DNA of 64,000 nucleotides from Rubrivivax sp. Its GTDB lineage: Bacteria > Pseudomonadota > Gammaproteobacteria > Burkholderiales > Burkholderiaceae_C. Shown here one piece after another: positions 1 to 8,662 of the stretch (its first letter is position 1; each line of letters begins with the position of its first letter). The stretch lies in contig JADJHR010000001.1 in NCBI GenBank assembly GCA_016707445.1, forward strand, positions 620,001 to 684,000, in the 5' to 3' direction. Made by a program: the position numbers and the translations under genes. Under the pieces are notes generated by a model. It searched no databases. It saw nothing but the letters and a program-made list of their open reading frames with translations, and had not been told where the DNA came from.

Positions 1-366
1 GATCGTTCGCGTTTCGATCAGCTCGTTCTGGCGCAGCGACAGGTAGATGCTGCGCGCGAGTTCGTGGTTCTCGGGCGCGTCGGTGCTGTGCCAGTTGTCG
101 AAGGCGATGTGAAAGCCGTCGAGGTAGCGCTGGCGGCCAGCGGCGATCTGCGCGACGAATGCCTGCGGCGTCAACCCGGCCTTGTCTGCCGCGATCATGA
201 TCGCGGCGCCATGGACGTCGTCGGCGCAGACGAAATGCACGTCGTGACCGCGCAACCGTTGAAAGCGCACCCAGGTGTCGGCCTGGATGTACTCCATCAT
301 GTGCCCGATGTGGAACGCGGCGTTGGCGTAGGGCAGGGCGGTGGTGACGAACAGCTTGCGGGTCAT
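1..366 (-). CDS. metG: Methionyl-tRNA synthetase, N-terminal part (cut by window edge)
   Basis: The first 122 residues of a class I aminoacyl-tRNA synthetase that charges tRNA(Met) with methionine in the cytoplasm. The ATG at 364-366 opens a protein beginning MTRKLFVTTALPYANAAFHI. The class I signature HIGH lies at residues 19-22, followed by FVCADDVHGAAIMI, the conserved Rossmann-fold segment of MetRS. The KMSKS loop, the anticodon-binding domain and any C-terminal tRNA-binding domain lie outside the window. The gene is divergent from the YgiQ gene, with about 160 bp between them. Confidence 0.95.
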   Translation of the reverse strand, partial: MTRKLFVTTALPYANAAFHIGHMMEYIQADTWVRFQRLRGHDVHFVCADDVHGAAIMIAADKAGLTPQAFVAQIAAGRQRYLDGFHIAFDNWHSTDAPENHELARSIYLSLRQNELIETRTI

Positions 367-529
367 GTCGGGCTGGCGCTGCGGCGGGCGCAGCAGGGGC
401 TGAAAGTGGGGCCTGAAGGGCAGGGCGGGATTCTAGGCTCTGGCCCCAAGCGCCGGCGGCCAAGGCCGGGGACAATGGCGGCCTTCCCTTTGACTCCTTT
501 GCGCGCGATCTGCCCGCGAACCTCCTGCC

Positions 530-2815
530 GTGTCCCTGACCGTCGTCGCCCCGGCGCCCAAGCCCCTGACCGCCTACCGCCCCTACTGGGCCAAGCGTTT
601 TGGCAGCGCTCCCTTCCTGCCCATGAGCCGCGCCGAGATGGACGTGCTGGGCTGGGACAGCTGCGACATCATCGTGGTCACCGGCGACGCCTATGTCGAC
701 CACCCCAGCTTCGGCATGGCGGTGATCGGGCGGGTGCTCGAAGCCCAGGGGTTTCGCGTCGGCATCATCGCGCAGCCGCAATGGGACAGCGCCGAGCCCT
801 TCAAGGCGCTGGGCAAGCCGAATCTGTTCTTCGGCGTCACCGCCGGCAACATGGATTCGATGATCAACCGCTACACCGCCGATCGCAAGATCCGCAGTGA
901 CGACGCCTACACGCCCGGCGGACAGGGTGGCGCGCGGCCGGACCGCAGCAATCTGGTCTACGTGAACCGCTGCAAGGAAGCGTTTGCGGACGTGCCGATC
1001 GTGGTGGGCGGCATCGAGGCCAGCCTGCGCCGCATCGCACACTACGACTACTGGCAGGACAAGGTGCGCCGCAGCCTGCTGGTTGACAGCAAGGCCGACC
1101 TGCTGCTGTTCGGCAACGCCGAGCGCGCCATCGTCGAGATCGCGCACCGCCTGGCCGCGCGGCAGCCGGTGGCGACGATCACCGATGTGCGTGGTACCGC
1201 CTTCATGCGCCGCAGCGACGACGACAGCGCGCGGGGCTGGTTCGAGATCGATTCGACCGAAGTCGATCTGCCGGGCCGCATCGACGATCACATCAGCCCC
1301 TACCTGACGACCGAACAGGCCGCCGCGTCGCAGGGCCAGTCTTGCGAGGCGCAGGGTGCTGGTCCCAAGGAGCCGCAAGTCGCGGTGGTGGCCATGCCCA
1401 CCTCGCGCAAGACCGGCGCGGTGCAGATGCCGCCGCGCGAGCGCACCGTCATTCGCCTGCCCAGCTACGAGCAGGTGAAGAGCGACCCGGTGCTGTACGC
1501 GCATGCCAGCCGCGTGCTGCACCTGGAGACCAACCCGGGCAATGCGCGCGCGCTGGTGCAGCGTCACGGCAGTGATGCCGGTGCACGGGACGTCTGGATC
1601 AACCCGCCGCCGATCCCGCTCGCCACGGCCGAGATGGACCATGTGTTCGACCTCGCCTACGCGCGCAGCCCGCATCCGCGTTATGCCGACGAACACGGTG
1701 GCCACGATGGCGCGACCAAGATCCCGGCCTGGGAGATGATCCGCTTCAGCATCAACATCATGCGCGGCTGCTTCGGCGGCTGCACTTTCTGCTCGATCAC
1801 CGAGCATGAGGGCCGCATCATCCAGAGCCGCAGCGAAGACTCGGTGATCCGCGAGATCGAAGACATCCGCGACCGCGTGCAAGGCTTCACCGGCGTCATC
1901 AGTGATCTGGGCGGGCCGACGGCCAACATGTACCGCCTGGGCTGCAAGAGCCGCGAGATCGAGGCCGCCTGCCGCAAGCCCAGCTGCGTCTACCCCGGTA
2001 TCTGCGCCAACCTGGGCACCGACCACGGCCCGCTGATCCAGATGTACCGCCGCGCGCGGCAGCTGCGCGGCGTGAAGAAGATCCTGATCGGTTCGGGTCT
2101 GCGCTACGACCTGGCGGTGCAGTCGCCCGAGTACGTGAAGGAGCTGGTGAGCCACCACGTGGGCGGCTATCTGAAGATCGCGCCCGAGCACACCGAAGGC
2201 GGGCCGCTGGGCAAGATGATGAAGCCCGGCATCGGCAGCTACGAGCGCTTCAAGCAGCTGTTCGAGACCTTCAGTGCCGAAGCGGGCAAGAAGCAGTACC
2301 TGATTCCGTACTTCATCGCTGCGCACCCGGGCACCAGCGACGAGGACATGATGAACTTGGCGCTGTGGCTGAAGAAGAACGGTTTCAAGGCCGACCAGGT
2401 GCAGACCTTCTATCCCAGCCCGATGGCCAGCGCCACCGCGATGTACCACTCGGGGCTGAATCCGCTGAAGGGCATCAGCCGCGACAGCCGGCGGGCGGAG
2501 AAGGTCGACATCGTTCGCGGTGAGCGCCGGCGCCGGCTGCACAAGGCCTTCCTGCGCTGGCACGACCCCAACAACTGGCCCTTGCTGCGCCAGGCGCTGA
2601 AGGACCTGGGCCGAGCCGACCTGATTGGCAACGGCCGCCAGCATCTGATTCCGAACTTCCAGCCAGCCGTCGACGGCAGCTACCAGGGTGCGCGGCGCAG
2701 CAACTCGACGCCGGCCAGGCCGAGCCAGCCCACGAAGGGCCGATTGCTGACCCAGCACACCGGCTTGCCGCCGCGCGCGACCGGCGCCGCACGCAAGAAG
2801 CCGCGCCCGGCCTGA
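530..2815 (+). CDS. YgiQ family radical SAM protein
   Basis: A 761-residue radical S-adenosylmethionine protein of the YgiQ (UPF0313) family. It carries an N-terminal cobalamin-binding-like region of about 300 residues (VTGDAYVDHPSFGMAVIGR near the start), then the radical SAM core with the C-x3-C-x2-C motif read as CFGGCTFCSITEHEGR around residue 415, which should hold a [4Fe-4S] cluster. The C-terminal tail from about residue 700 is basic and low in complexity. The start is a GTG at 530; no ATG with the conserved MSxTxxxPxPKPLTAYRPYWAKRFG region lies closer. The biochemical substrate of this family is not established, so only the family is assigned. Confidence 0.9.
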   Translation: MSLTVVAPAPKPLTAYRPYWAKRFGSAPFLPMSRAEMDVLGWDSCDIIVVTGDAYVDHPSFGMAVIGRVLEAQGFRVGIIAQPQWDSAEPFKALGKPNLFFGVTAGNMDSMINRYTADRKIRSDDAYTPGGQGGARPDRSNLVYVNRCKEAFADVPIVVGGIEASLRRIAHYDYWQDKVRRSLLVDSKADLLLFGNAERAIVEIAHRLAARQPVATITDVRGTAFMRRSDDDSARGWFEIDSTEVDLPGRIDDHISPYLTTEQAAASQGQSCEAQGAGPKEPQVAVVAMPTSRKTGAVQMPPRERTVIRLPSYEQVKSDPVLYAHASRVLHLETNPGNARALVQRHGSDAGARDVWINPPPIPLATAEMDHVFDLAYARSPHPRYADEHGGHDGATKIPAWEMIRFSINIMRGCFGGCTFCSITEHEGRIIQSRSEDSVIREIEDIRDRVQGFTGVISDLGGPTANMYRLGCKSREIEAACRKPSCVYPGICANLGTDHGPLIQMYRRARQLRGVKKILIGSGLRYDLAVQSPEYVKELVSHHVGGYLKIAPEHTEGGPLGKMMKPGIGSYERFKQLFETFSAEAGKKQYLIPYFIAAHPGTSDEDMMNLALWLKKNGFKADQVQTFYPSPMASATAMYHSGLNPLKGISRDSRRAEKVDIVRGERRRRLHKAFLRWHDPNNWPLLRQALKDLGRADLIGNGRQHLIPNFQPAVDGSYQGARRSNSTPARPSQPTKGRLLTQHTGLPPRATGAARKKPRPA

Positions 2816-2854
2816 CGCGGGCCGCGAACCCTCGCTGCCGACCCTGCCGGCGCA

Positions 2855-3517
2855 TTACCAGTTCGCCAGCAAGCGCCCTTTCACGACCTTGCTCTCCCAC
2901 TCGCGCAGCGGCGCATCGCCGACGGCGGTGCAGCGCCCGTCCTGCAGACTGAAGGTCCAGCCATGCTGGGGGCAGGTCAGCGTGTCGCCCTGCAGCGCCT
3001 GCAGCGGCATGTCGGTGCCCTGGTGCGGGCAGCGGCTGTCGTAGACGCGCCAGCGCCGGCCCTGGCGGCGCACGAACACGCTGCGGCCGTCGCAGTCCAC
3101 GCGCTGCGTCTGCCCGTCGGCGACGCCGCGCGTGGCCATCAGGTCGTGCCATTGCGCGGCCGCCGCTGGCGTCGCCGGTGTTGCTTCTGCCGCGGGCGTG
3201 ATGGACTTGACGTGCTCGAAGCCCGGCAGGTTCATGGTCAGCAGGATGTCGACGGCCCAGACGATGCGGCTCAGACCTAGCGCCGGAAAAGCCATCAGCA
3301 GCGCATCCAGCAGCTCGTCGGCGCTGCAGCCAGCGCGCAGCGCACGTTTGGAGTACTGCCTGAAGCCGCGCTCAGTCTGCGCATGGACCTTGGTGATGAC
3401 CGAGATCAGATCGCGCGTCTTCGGGTCGAGCCGACTGCCGGCGTCCTTCAGGAAAGCGAAGTAGTGGCCCATGGCTTCGGGCCGGGCCTTGGTGAGGTAG
3501 GCGAGTGCGTCGCTCAT
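2855..3517 (-). CDS. Carboxymuconolactone decarboxylase-like / Rieske [2Fe-2S] fusion protein
   Basis: A 220-residue protein with two domains. Residues 1 to about 100 resemble the carboxymuconolactone decarboxylase/AhpD fold (ARPEAMGHYFAFLKDAGS, LDPKTRDLISVI, RAGCSADELLDALLMA), but the C-x2-C redox pair of AhpD is absent and only one Cys is present. After an Ala/Pro linker, residues from about 125 form a Rieske domain with CPHQG and CPQHGWTF, the C-x-H / C-x2-H ligands of a [2Fe-2S] cluster. The ATG at 3517 is preferred because AAGG sits 7 bases upstream; a GTG at 3541 is an alternative. The gene is divergent from the DsrE gene. A role as a redox or ring-cleavage auxiliary protein is inference only. 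Confidence 0.8.
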   Translation of the reverse strand: MSDALAYLTKARPEAMGHYFAFLKDAGSRLDPKTRDLISVITKVHAQTERGFRQYSKRALRAGCSADELLDALLMAFPALGLSRIVWAVDILLTMNLPGFEHVKSITPAAEATPATPAAAAQWHDLMATRGVADGQTQRVDCDGRSVFVRRQGRRWRVYDSRCPHQGTDMPLQALQGDTLTCPQHGWTFSLQDGRCTAVGDAPLREWESKVVKGRLLANW

Positions 3518-3582
3518 GGATACCTTGTAGAGTTTGGCCACAAAACCGCCCCAGTTTGCAGGGCAGCACCCCAGGAGACAGC

Positions 3583-3996
3583 ATGAATCTTCGTCGAATT
3601 TTCGCCGCGCTGGCCCTGGCGGCCTGCACCACCCTGGCCTGGTCGCAGGACCATGTGGTCTACCACATCGACGATGCCGTCAGCCAGGGCCTGAAGGGCC
3701 TGCGCAACATCCGCAACCACCTGGACACCGAGCCGACGACCAAGATCACCGTGGTCACGCATGCCAATGGTGTGGACCTGCTCCTGGAAGGCGCCAAGGA
3801 CGCGAACGGCGGCCTGTATGCGGGGCCGATCGCCGCGCTGGTGGCGCGCGGCGTCAAGTTCGAGATTTGCGAGATCACGCTGAAGAACCGCAATCTGAAG
3901 AAAGAGCAGTTCCTGCAGGAAGCCGATTTCACGCCGTCTGGCGTGGTGCGGCTGGCCAAGCTGCAGATCCAGGGTTACGCCTACATCAAGCCTTAG
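3583..3996 (+). CDS. Exported DsrE family protein
   Basis: A 137-residue protein. The first 21 residues (MNLRRIFAALALAACTTLAWSQ) read as a Sec signal peptide ending near WSQ. The rest is a DsrE/DsrF-like fold: a VVYHIDD strand, ITVVTHANGVDLLLEGA, and FEICEITLKNRNL with the single conserved Cys typical of this family. DsrE-type proteins bind or transfer sulfur, but small periplasmic members are mostly uncharacterised. The ATG at 3583 follows CAGGAGACAGC, a good ribosome-binding site. The gene ends in an 11-bp convergent overlap with the 3' end of cbbR. Confidence 0.82.
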   Translation: MNLRRIFAALALAACTTLAWSQDHVVYHIDDAVSQGLKGLRNIRNHLDTEPTTKITVVTHANGVDLLLEGAKDANGGLYAGPIAALVARGVKFEICEITLKNRNLKKEQFLQEADFTPSGVVRLAKLQIQGYAYIKP

Positions 3997-4945
3997 GCGC
4001 GTGGGCTGCTTCTGCGGCGGGCCGCAGCAGCGGGGTGTCATGGTCGACCAGGTGCCGTTCGCCCTGCTCGATCAGGAAGTAGCGGAAGGCTTCGGCCACC
4101 GGCGACAGCGTGCGCGACGGCAAGTGCACCACGTTCCAGGTGCGCATCACCGGCGTGCCTTCGATGTCCAGCAGCATCAGCAGGCCGCTGCGCAGTTCCA
4201 GCCCCAGCGTGTGCAGTGACAGAAAGCTCAGGCCCAGCCCGGCGATCACGGCCTGCTTGATCGTCTCGTTGCTCGAGATCTCCATCGTGATGCTGGGTGA
4301 GAAGCGCTGCTCAGTGAAGAACTGCTGCATCGCGCTTCGTGTGCCCGAACCCTGCTCGCGCACGATGAAAGGGTAGGGCGCCAGCGCCCCGACCGGCGCA
4401 TGGCCGACCTGCAGCAGCGGGTGGCCGGGCGGGCCGACCACCACCATCGGATGCGCGGCGAAGGCCTCGCTGCGCGTGGCGATCTCTTTCGGCGGGCGCC
4501 CCATCACGGCCAGGTCCACGTTGGACTGCTGCAGCATCGCCACCAGTTGCTCGCGATTGCCGGCCACGTGCAGCTTGACCTCCACGCCCTGATGGTCCTG
4601 GCAGAAGCGCCCCAGCAGTTGCGGCACGAAGTACTTGGCGGTGCTGACCATGCCGATGCTCAGCAGCCCGCGCTCGACGCGCTTGAGCCGCGCCATCGCG
4701 TTCTGTGCTTCTGACAGTGCGCCCAGCATGCGCCGGGCGTGCACCAGGAAGTACTCGCCCGCGGTGGACAGCGACAGCCCGCGCCCCTCGCGATCGAACA
4801 GGGTCAGCCCGACCTGCGACTCGACTTCCTTGATCTGCATCGACACCGCCGGCGGCGTCAGGTGCAGTGCTTCGGCGGCACGCGTGACGCTGCCCTGCTG
4901 GGCCACCTCGACGAACACGCGCAACTGGCGAAAGGTGATGTTCAT
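3986..4945 (-). CDS. cbbR: CbbR, LysR-type regulator of the Calvin-cycle operon
   Basis: A 319-residue LysR-family transcription factor. The N-terminal helix-turn-helix is seen in FRQLRVFVEVAQQGSVTRAAEALHLTPPAVSMQIKEVE; the remainder is the two-lobed periplasmic-binding-protein-like effector domain. It is transcribed divergently from cbbL with about 97 bp between the start codons, the classical cbbR arrangement. CbbR proteins activate the cbb operon in response to metabolites such as RuBP, PEP or NADPH, depending on species. The assignment to CbbR rather than another LysR protein rests on position and the RVEREL-type effector sequence (HLTPPAVSMQIKEVE, GLTLFDREGRGLSLS). Confidence 0.9.
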   Translation of the reverse strand: MNITFRQLRVFVEVAQQGSVTRAAEALHLTPPAVSMQIKEVESQVGLTLFDREGRGLSLSTAGEYFLVHARRMLGALSEAQNAMARLKRVERGLLSIGMVSTAKYFVPQLLGRFCQDHQGVEVKLHVAGNREQLVAMLQQSNVDLAVMGRPPKEIATRSEAFAAHPMVVVGPPGHPLLQVGHAPVGALAPYPFIVREQGSGTRSAMQQFFTEQRFSPSITMEISSNETIKQAVIAGLGLSFLSLHTLGLELRSGLLMLLDIEGTPVMRTWNVVHLPSRTLSPVAEAFRYFLIEQGERHLVDHDTPLLRPAAEAAHAPKA

Positions 4946-5042
4946 TCAGGTTTAGCTTAATCGAATCGGAAGAAAGTCTGACTGTCAATGAACAGACGAC
5001 TTGCCTATCGTGGCCCCCAGACCCCTGCACCGAGGACCGCGA
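4946..5042. promoter_or_regulatory. cbbR-cbbL intergenic control region
   Basis: The 97 bp between the divergent starts of cbbR and cbbL is where CbbR would bind. It is distinctly A/T-richer than its surroundings around 4950-4980. TTAGCTTAA near 4951-4960 has the inverted TTA/TAA half-sites of CbbR boxes (LysR T-N11-A logic). A second inverted repeat, GTCTG-N12-CAGAC, lies at 4976-4997. A clear sigma-70 -10/-35 pair for cbbL is not obvious, consistent with activator dependence. Precise operator boundaries are inference. Confidence 0.5.
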
Positions 5043-6521
5043 ATGAACAAGCCCGTCGAGCCCGGCGTCGTCATCGACTCCCCCCTGGACCCGAAACAAC
5101 GCTACCGCGCCGGTGTCCTGAAATACCGGCAGATGGGCTACTGGGATGCCGACTACCTGCCCAAGGACACCGACACGCTGTGCCTGTTCCGCATCACGCC
5201 GCAGGATGGTGTGGACCCCATCGAGGCCGCCGCCGCGGTGGCCGGCGAGAGCAGCACCGCCACCTGGACCGTGGTCTGGACCGACCGCCTGACGGCCTGC
5301 GACAGCTACCGCGCCAAGGCCTACAAGGTCGAGCCGGTGCCGGGCCGGCCTGGCGAGTTCTTCGCCTGGGTGGCCTACGACATCATCCTGTTCGAAGAAG
5401 GTTCGATCGCCAACATCACGGCCAGCCTGATCGGCAACGTGTTCAGCTTCAAGCCGCTGCGCGCCGCGCGGCTGGAAGACATCCGCATGCCGGTGGCGCT
5501 GGTCAAGACCTTCAAGGGCCCGCCCACGGGGCTGGTGGCCGAGCGCGAGCGGCTCGACAAGTTCGGTCGCCCGCTGCTGGGCGCGACCACCAAGCCCAAG
5601 CTGGGCTTGTCCGCCCGCAACTACGGCCGCGTGATCTACGAAGGCCTGAAAGGCGGGCTCGATTTCATGAAGGACGACGAGAACATCAACTCGCAGCCCT
5701 TCATGCACTGGCGCGACCGCTTCCTGTACGTGATGGAAGCCGTCAACAAGGCGAGTGCCGCCACCGGCGAGGTCAAGGGCAGCTACCTGAACGTGACCGG
5801 CGCGACGATGGAAGACATCTACGAACGCGCCGAGTTCGCCAAGGAACTGGGCAGCGTGGTCATCATGGTCGACCTGATCATCGGCTGGAGCGCGATCCAG
5901 AGCATCGCCAACTGGGCGCGCAAGCACGACATGATCGTGCACATGCACCGTGCCGGCCATGGCACCTACACGCGGCAGAAGAACCATGGCGTGAGCTTTC
6001 GCGTGATGGCCAAGTGGCTGCGCCTGGCCGGCGTGGACCACCTGCACACCGGCACTGCGGTCGGCAAGCTCGAAGGCGACCCGATGACGGTGCAGGGCTA
6101 CTACAACGTCTGCCGCGATGCCTTCACACGGCAGGACCTGCCGCGCGGGCTGTTCTTCGACCAGGACTGGTGCGACATGAAGAAGGTCATGCCGGTGGCC
6201 AGCGGCGGCATCCACGCCGGCCAGATGCACCAACTGCTCGACCTCTTCGGCGACGACGTGATCCTGCAGTTCGGCGGCGGCACCATCGGCCACCCGGCAG
6301 GCATCCAGGCCGGTGCGGTGGCCAACCGGGTGGCGCTGGAGTGCATGGTCAAGGCGCGCAACGAAGGGCGCGACATCAGGAACGAAGGCCCCGACATCCT
6401 GCGCCAGGCGGCGCAGTTCTGTACCCCGCTGAAGCAGGCGCTCGACACCTGGGGCGACATCAGCTTCAACTACACCAGCACCGACACCAGCGACTACGCC
6501 GTGACGGCGGCTGTGGCCTGA
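5043..6521 (+). CDS. cbbL: RuBisCO large subunit, red-type form IC
   Basis: Ribulose-1,5-bisphosphate carboxylase/oxygenase large chain, 492 residues, which fixes CO2 onto RuBP in the cytoplasm or carboxysome-free L8S8 complex. Catalytic features are all present: Lys184 in TTKPKLGL, the carbamylated Lys210 in FMKDDENINSQPF, the HMHRAGHGTY histidine, and loop-6 Lys342 in AVGKLEGDP. The presence of a small subunit and a CbbX activase, and the sequence KYRQMGYWDADYLPKDTD, place it in the red-type form I group. The ATG at 5043 follows GAGGACCGCGA and gives the usual length; a TTG at 5001 in the same frame would add 14 unconserved residues. Confidence 0.97.
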   Translation: MNKPVEPGVVIDSPLDPKQRYRAGVLKYRQMGYWDADYLPKDTDTLCLFRITPQDGVDPIEAAAAVAGESSTATWTVVWTDRLTACDSYRAKAYKVEPVPGRPGEFFAWVAYDIILFEEGSIANITASLIGNVFSFKPLRAARLEDIRMPVALVKTFKGPPTGLVAERERLDKFGRPLLGATTKPKLGLSARNYGRVIYEGLKGGLDFMKDDENINSQPFMHWRDRFLYVMEAVNKASAATGEVKGSYLNVTGATMEDIYERAEFAKELGSVVIMVDLIIGWSAIQSIANWARKHDMIVHMHRAGHGTYTRQKNHGVSFRVMAKWLRLAGVDHLHTGTAVGKLEGDPMTVQGYYNVCRDAFTRQDLPRGLFFDQDWCDMKKVMPVASGGIHAGQMHQLLDLFGDDVILQFGGGTIGHPAGIQAGAVANRVALECMVKARNEGRDIRNEGPDILRQAAQFCTPLKQALDTWGDISFNYTSTDTSDYAVTAAVA

Positions 6522-6538
6522 CCCGAGGAGCACCCACC

Positions 6539-6979
6539 ATGATGAGCAACCCCAGCGGCCGCATCACCCAGGGCCAGTTCAGCTTCCTGCCCGAGCTCGA
6601 CGATGCCGAGATCCGGTTGCAAGTGCAGTACGGCCTGAACAAGGGCTATGCCTGGAGCGTCGAATACACCGACGACCCGCACCCGCGCAACACCTACTGG
6701 GAGATGTTCGGCATGCCGATGTTCGACCTGCACGACGCGGCCGGCGTGCTGGCGGAACTGAACGAATGCCGTCAGGCCTTCCCGCAGCACTACATCCGGT
6801 TGATGGCCTTCGACAGCACCCGCGGCGTCGAAAGCATCGCGATGAGCTTCATCGTCAATCGGCCGGCCCACGAGCCCGGGTTCGCGCTGCTGCGGCAGGA
6901 AGTGAACGGGCGCACGCAGCGCTACACGGTGCGGGCTTATGCCGCTGACAAGGCCGAGGGTGAGCGCTACGGCGCCTGA
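6539..6979 (+). CDS. cbbS: RuBisCO small subunit, red-type
   Basis: The 146-residue small chain of form I RuBisCO, which caps the L8 core and shapes catalytic efficiency. Typical small-subunit segments are TQGQFSFLPELDDAEIRLQVQYGLNKGYAWSVEY-type N-terminus and PRNTYWEMFGMPMFDL. Its C-terminus is extended relative to green-type enzymes (NRPAHEPGFALLRQEVNGRT), forming the beta-hairpin characteristic of red-type small subunits. The gene begins 17 bp after cbbL with an AGGAG site; a double ATG (6539 and 6542) is present and the first is chosen. Confidence 0.96.
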   Translation: MMSNPSGRITQGQFSFLPELDDAEIRLQVQYGLNKGYAWSVEYTDDPHPRNTYWEMFGMPMFDLHDAAGVLAELNECRQAFPQHYIRLMAFDSTRGVESIAMSFIVNRPAHEPGFALLRQEVNGRTQRYTVRAYAADKAEGERYGA

Positions 6980-6989
6980 AGGAGTCGAC

Positions 6990-7697
6990 ATGCAGCACAT
7001 TTCCCGCACGCACCGCAGCCACGTCATCGCGCCGTCGATCCTGTCCGCCGACTTCGCCCGCCTGGACGACGAGGTGCAGCGCGTCGTCGCCGCCGGTGCC
7101 GACTGGATCCACTTCGACGTGATGGACAACCACTACGTGCCCAACCTGAGCATCGGGCACATGGTCTGCCAGTCGCTGCGCAGGCGCTGCAGCGTGCCGA
7201 TCGACGTGCACCTGATGGTGCAGCCGGTGGACGCGCTGGCCGAGCGCTTTGCCGAAGCCGGTGCCGACCTGATCAGCTTCCATCCCGACGCCAGCACACA
7301 TGTCGACCGCACACTGCAGCAGATCCACGCTGCAGGTTGCAAGACCGGCCTGGCCTTCAACCCGGCCGAACCGCTGGGCCGGCTGGAATGGGTGATCGAC
7401 AAGGTGGACCTGGTGCTCATCATGAGCGTCAACCCGGGCTTTGGCGGGCAGAGTTTCATCGAGACGGCGCTGCGCAAGGTCGAACAGGCGCGGCGCATCA
7501 TCGACGCCAGCGGTCGCGACATCCGGCTGCAGGTGGACGGCGGCATCAAGGTCGACAACATCCGCCGCGTGGCCGAAGCCGGGGCCGACACCTTCGTCGC
7601 CGGCAGCGCGATCTTCGGCCAGCCCGACTACAAGGCCGTCATCGATGCGATGCGCGCCGAACTGGCCGCCACCGAGGCACAGGAAGCCGCGGCATGA
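6990..7697 (+). CDS. cbbE: Ribulose-phosphate 3-epimerase
   Basis: A 235-residue TIM-barrel enzyme that interconverts D-ribulose 5-phosphate and D-xylulose 5-phosphate in the Calvin and pentose-phosphate pathways. Family motifs are APSILSADFARL, WIHFDVMDNHYVPNLSIG with the metal/catalytic Asp, VDVHLMV-type PIDVHLMVQP, MSVNPGFGGQSF, and VDGGIK with the second catalytic Asp. The ATG at 6990 has AAGGAG 7 bases upstream and lies 10 bp after cbbS. Its 3' end overlaps cbbX by the ATGA tetranucleotide. Location in the cbb operon suggests the name cbbE; a second housekeeping rpe elsewhere is possible. Confidence 0.95.
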   Translation: MQHISRTHRSHVIAPSILSADFARLDDEVQRVVAAGADWIHFDVMDNHYVPNLSIGHMVCQSLRRRCSVPIDVHLMVQPVDALAERFAEAGADLISFHPDASTHVDRTLQQIHAAGCKTGLAFNPAEPLGRLEWVIDKVDLVLIMSVNPGFGGQSFIETALRKVEQARRIIDASGRDIRLQVDGGIKVDNIRRVAEAGADTFVAGSAIFGQPDYKAVIDAMRAELAATEAQEAAA

Positions 7698-8641
7698 ATC
7701 GACCGCTGTACGCCATCCCCGGCAGCAGCGTGCCCGTGGCTGCGCAGCCGGCGGGGCCGGTGCCGGCCCTACCCACCACGGTGGCCGAGGTGCTGGCGCA
7801 AAGCCAGGTCGAAGCGGTGTTCGACGAACTCGAACGCGACCTGGTCGGCCTGGTACCGGTCAAGCAGCGCATCCGCGACATCGCCGCGCTGCTGGTCATC
7901 GACCGCCTGCGACTGGCGCAGGGCCTGGCCAACGCCAACCCCACCTTGCACATGTCGTTCACCGGCAATCCGGGCACCGGCAAGACCACGGTGGCAATGC
8001 GCATGGCGCAGGTCCTGCACCGCCTGGGCTATGTGCGGCACGACCGGCTGGTGGCGGTGACGCGCGACGATCTGGTCGGCTCGTACATCGGCCACACCGG
8101 CCCCAAGACCAAAGAGGTGCTCAAGCGTGCGATGGGCGGCGTGCTGTTCATCGACGAGGCCTACACGCTGTACCGGCCAGAGAACGAACGCGATTACGGG
8201 CAGGAGGCGATCGAGATCCTGCTGCAAGTGATGGAGAACCAGCGCGATGACCTGGTGGTCATCCTGGCCGGCTACAAGGACCGCATGGACAGCTTCTTCA
8301 GGTCCAACCCGGGCTTGAGCTCACGCATTGCGCACCACCTGGATTTTCCAGACTACGCGCAGGTCGAACTGCTGCAGATCGCCGAGCGTCTGCTGGCCAC
8401 GTTGCATTACCAGTTTGGCACGGGTGCGCGCGAGGCCTTCGACGACTACCTGCGCCGGCGCATCCGCCAGCCGCACTTTGCCAACGCGCGCAGCGTGCGC
8501 AACGCGCTCGACCGTGCGCGGCTGCGCCAGGCCAGCCGCTTGTTCGGCGAGCGCGACCGCGTGCTGTCGCGCGACGAGCTGAGCACCCTGGCCGAAAGCG
8601 ACATCCGCGCCAGCCGCGTGTTCGACACGCCGGCCCCCTGA
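7694..8641 (+). CDS. cbbX: CbbX, red-type RuBisCO activase (AAA+ ATPase)
   Basis: A 315-residue AAA+ protein that remodels inhibited red-type RuBisCO by threading the large-subunit C-terminus through its ring. The Walker A motif is GNPGTGKTTVAMR near residue 93, Walker B is GGVLFIDEAY, and the pore-loop region includes the conserved Tyr in GSYIGHTGPKT. The RPENERDYGQEAIEILLQVMEN segment is typical of CbbX. ATGA overlap with cbbE implies translational coupling. Its presence fits the form IC large subunit. The N-terminal 40 residues are longer and more Ala/Pro-rich than in many relatives. Confidence 0.95.
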   Translation: MNRPLYAIPGSSVPVAAQPAGPVPALPTTVAEVLAQSQVEAVFDELERDLVGLVPVKQRIRDIAALLVIDRLRLAQGLANANPTLHMSFTGNPGTGKTTVAMRMAQVLHRLGYVRHDRLVAVTRDDLVGSYIGHTGPKTKEVLKRAMGGVLFIDEAYTLYRPENERDYGQEAIEILLQVMENQRDDLVVILAGYKDRMDSFFRSNPGLSSRIAHHLDFPDYAQVELLQIAERLLATLHYQFGTGAREAFDDYLRRRIRQPHFANARSVRNALDRARLRQASRLFGERDRVLSRDELSTLAESDIRASRVFDTPAP

Positions 8642-8662
8642 CCACCTGCTTCGGAGCCCGCC

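Noticed and set aside
5043..6521. Form II RuBisCO (cbbM)
   Set aside because: A small subunit follows immediately, CbbX is present and the sequence matches red-type form I.
4311..6533. A long minus-strand open frame across cbbR and cbbL
   Set aside because: It crosses two real genes in different orientations and encodes no recognisable domain.
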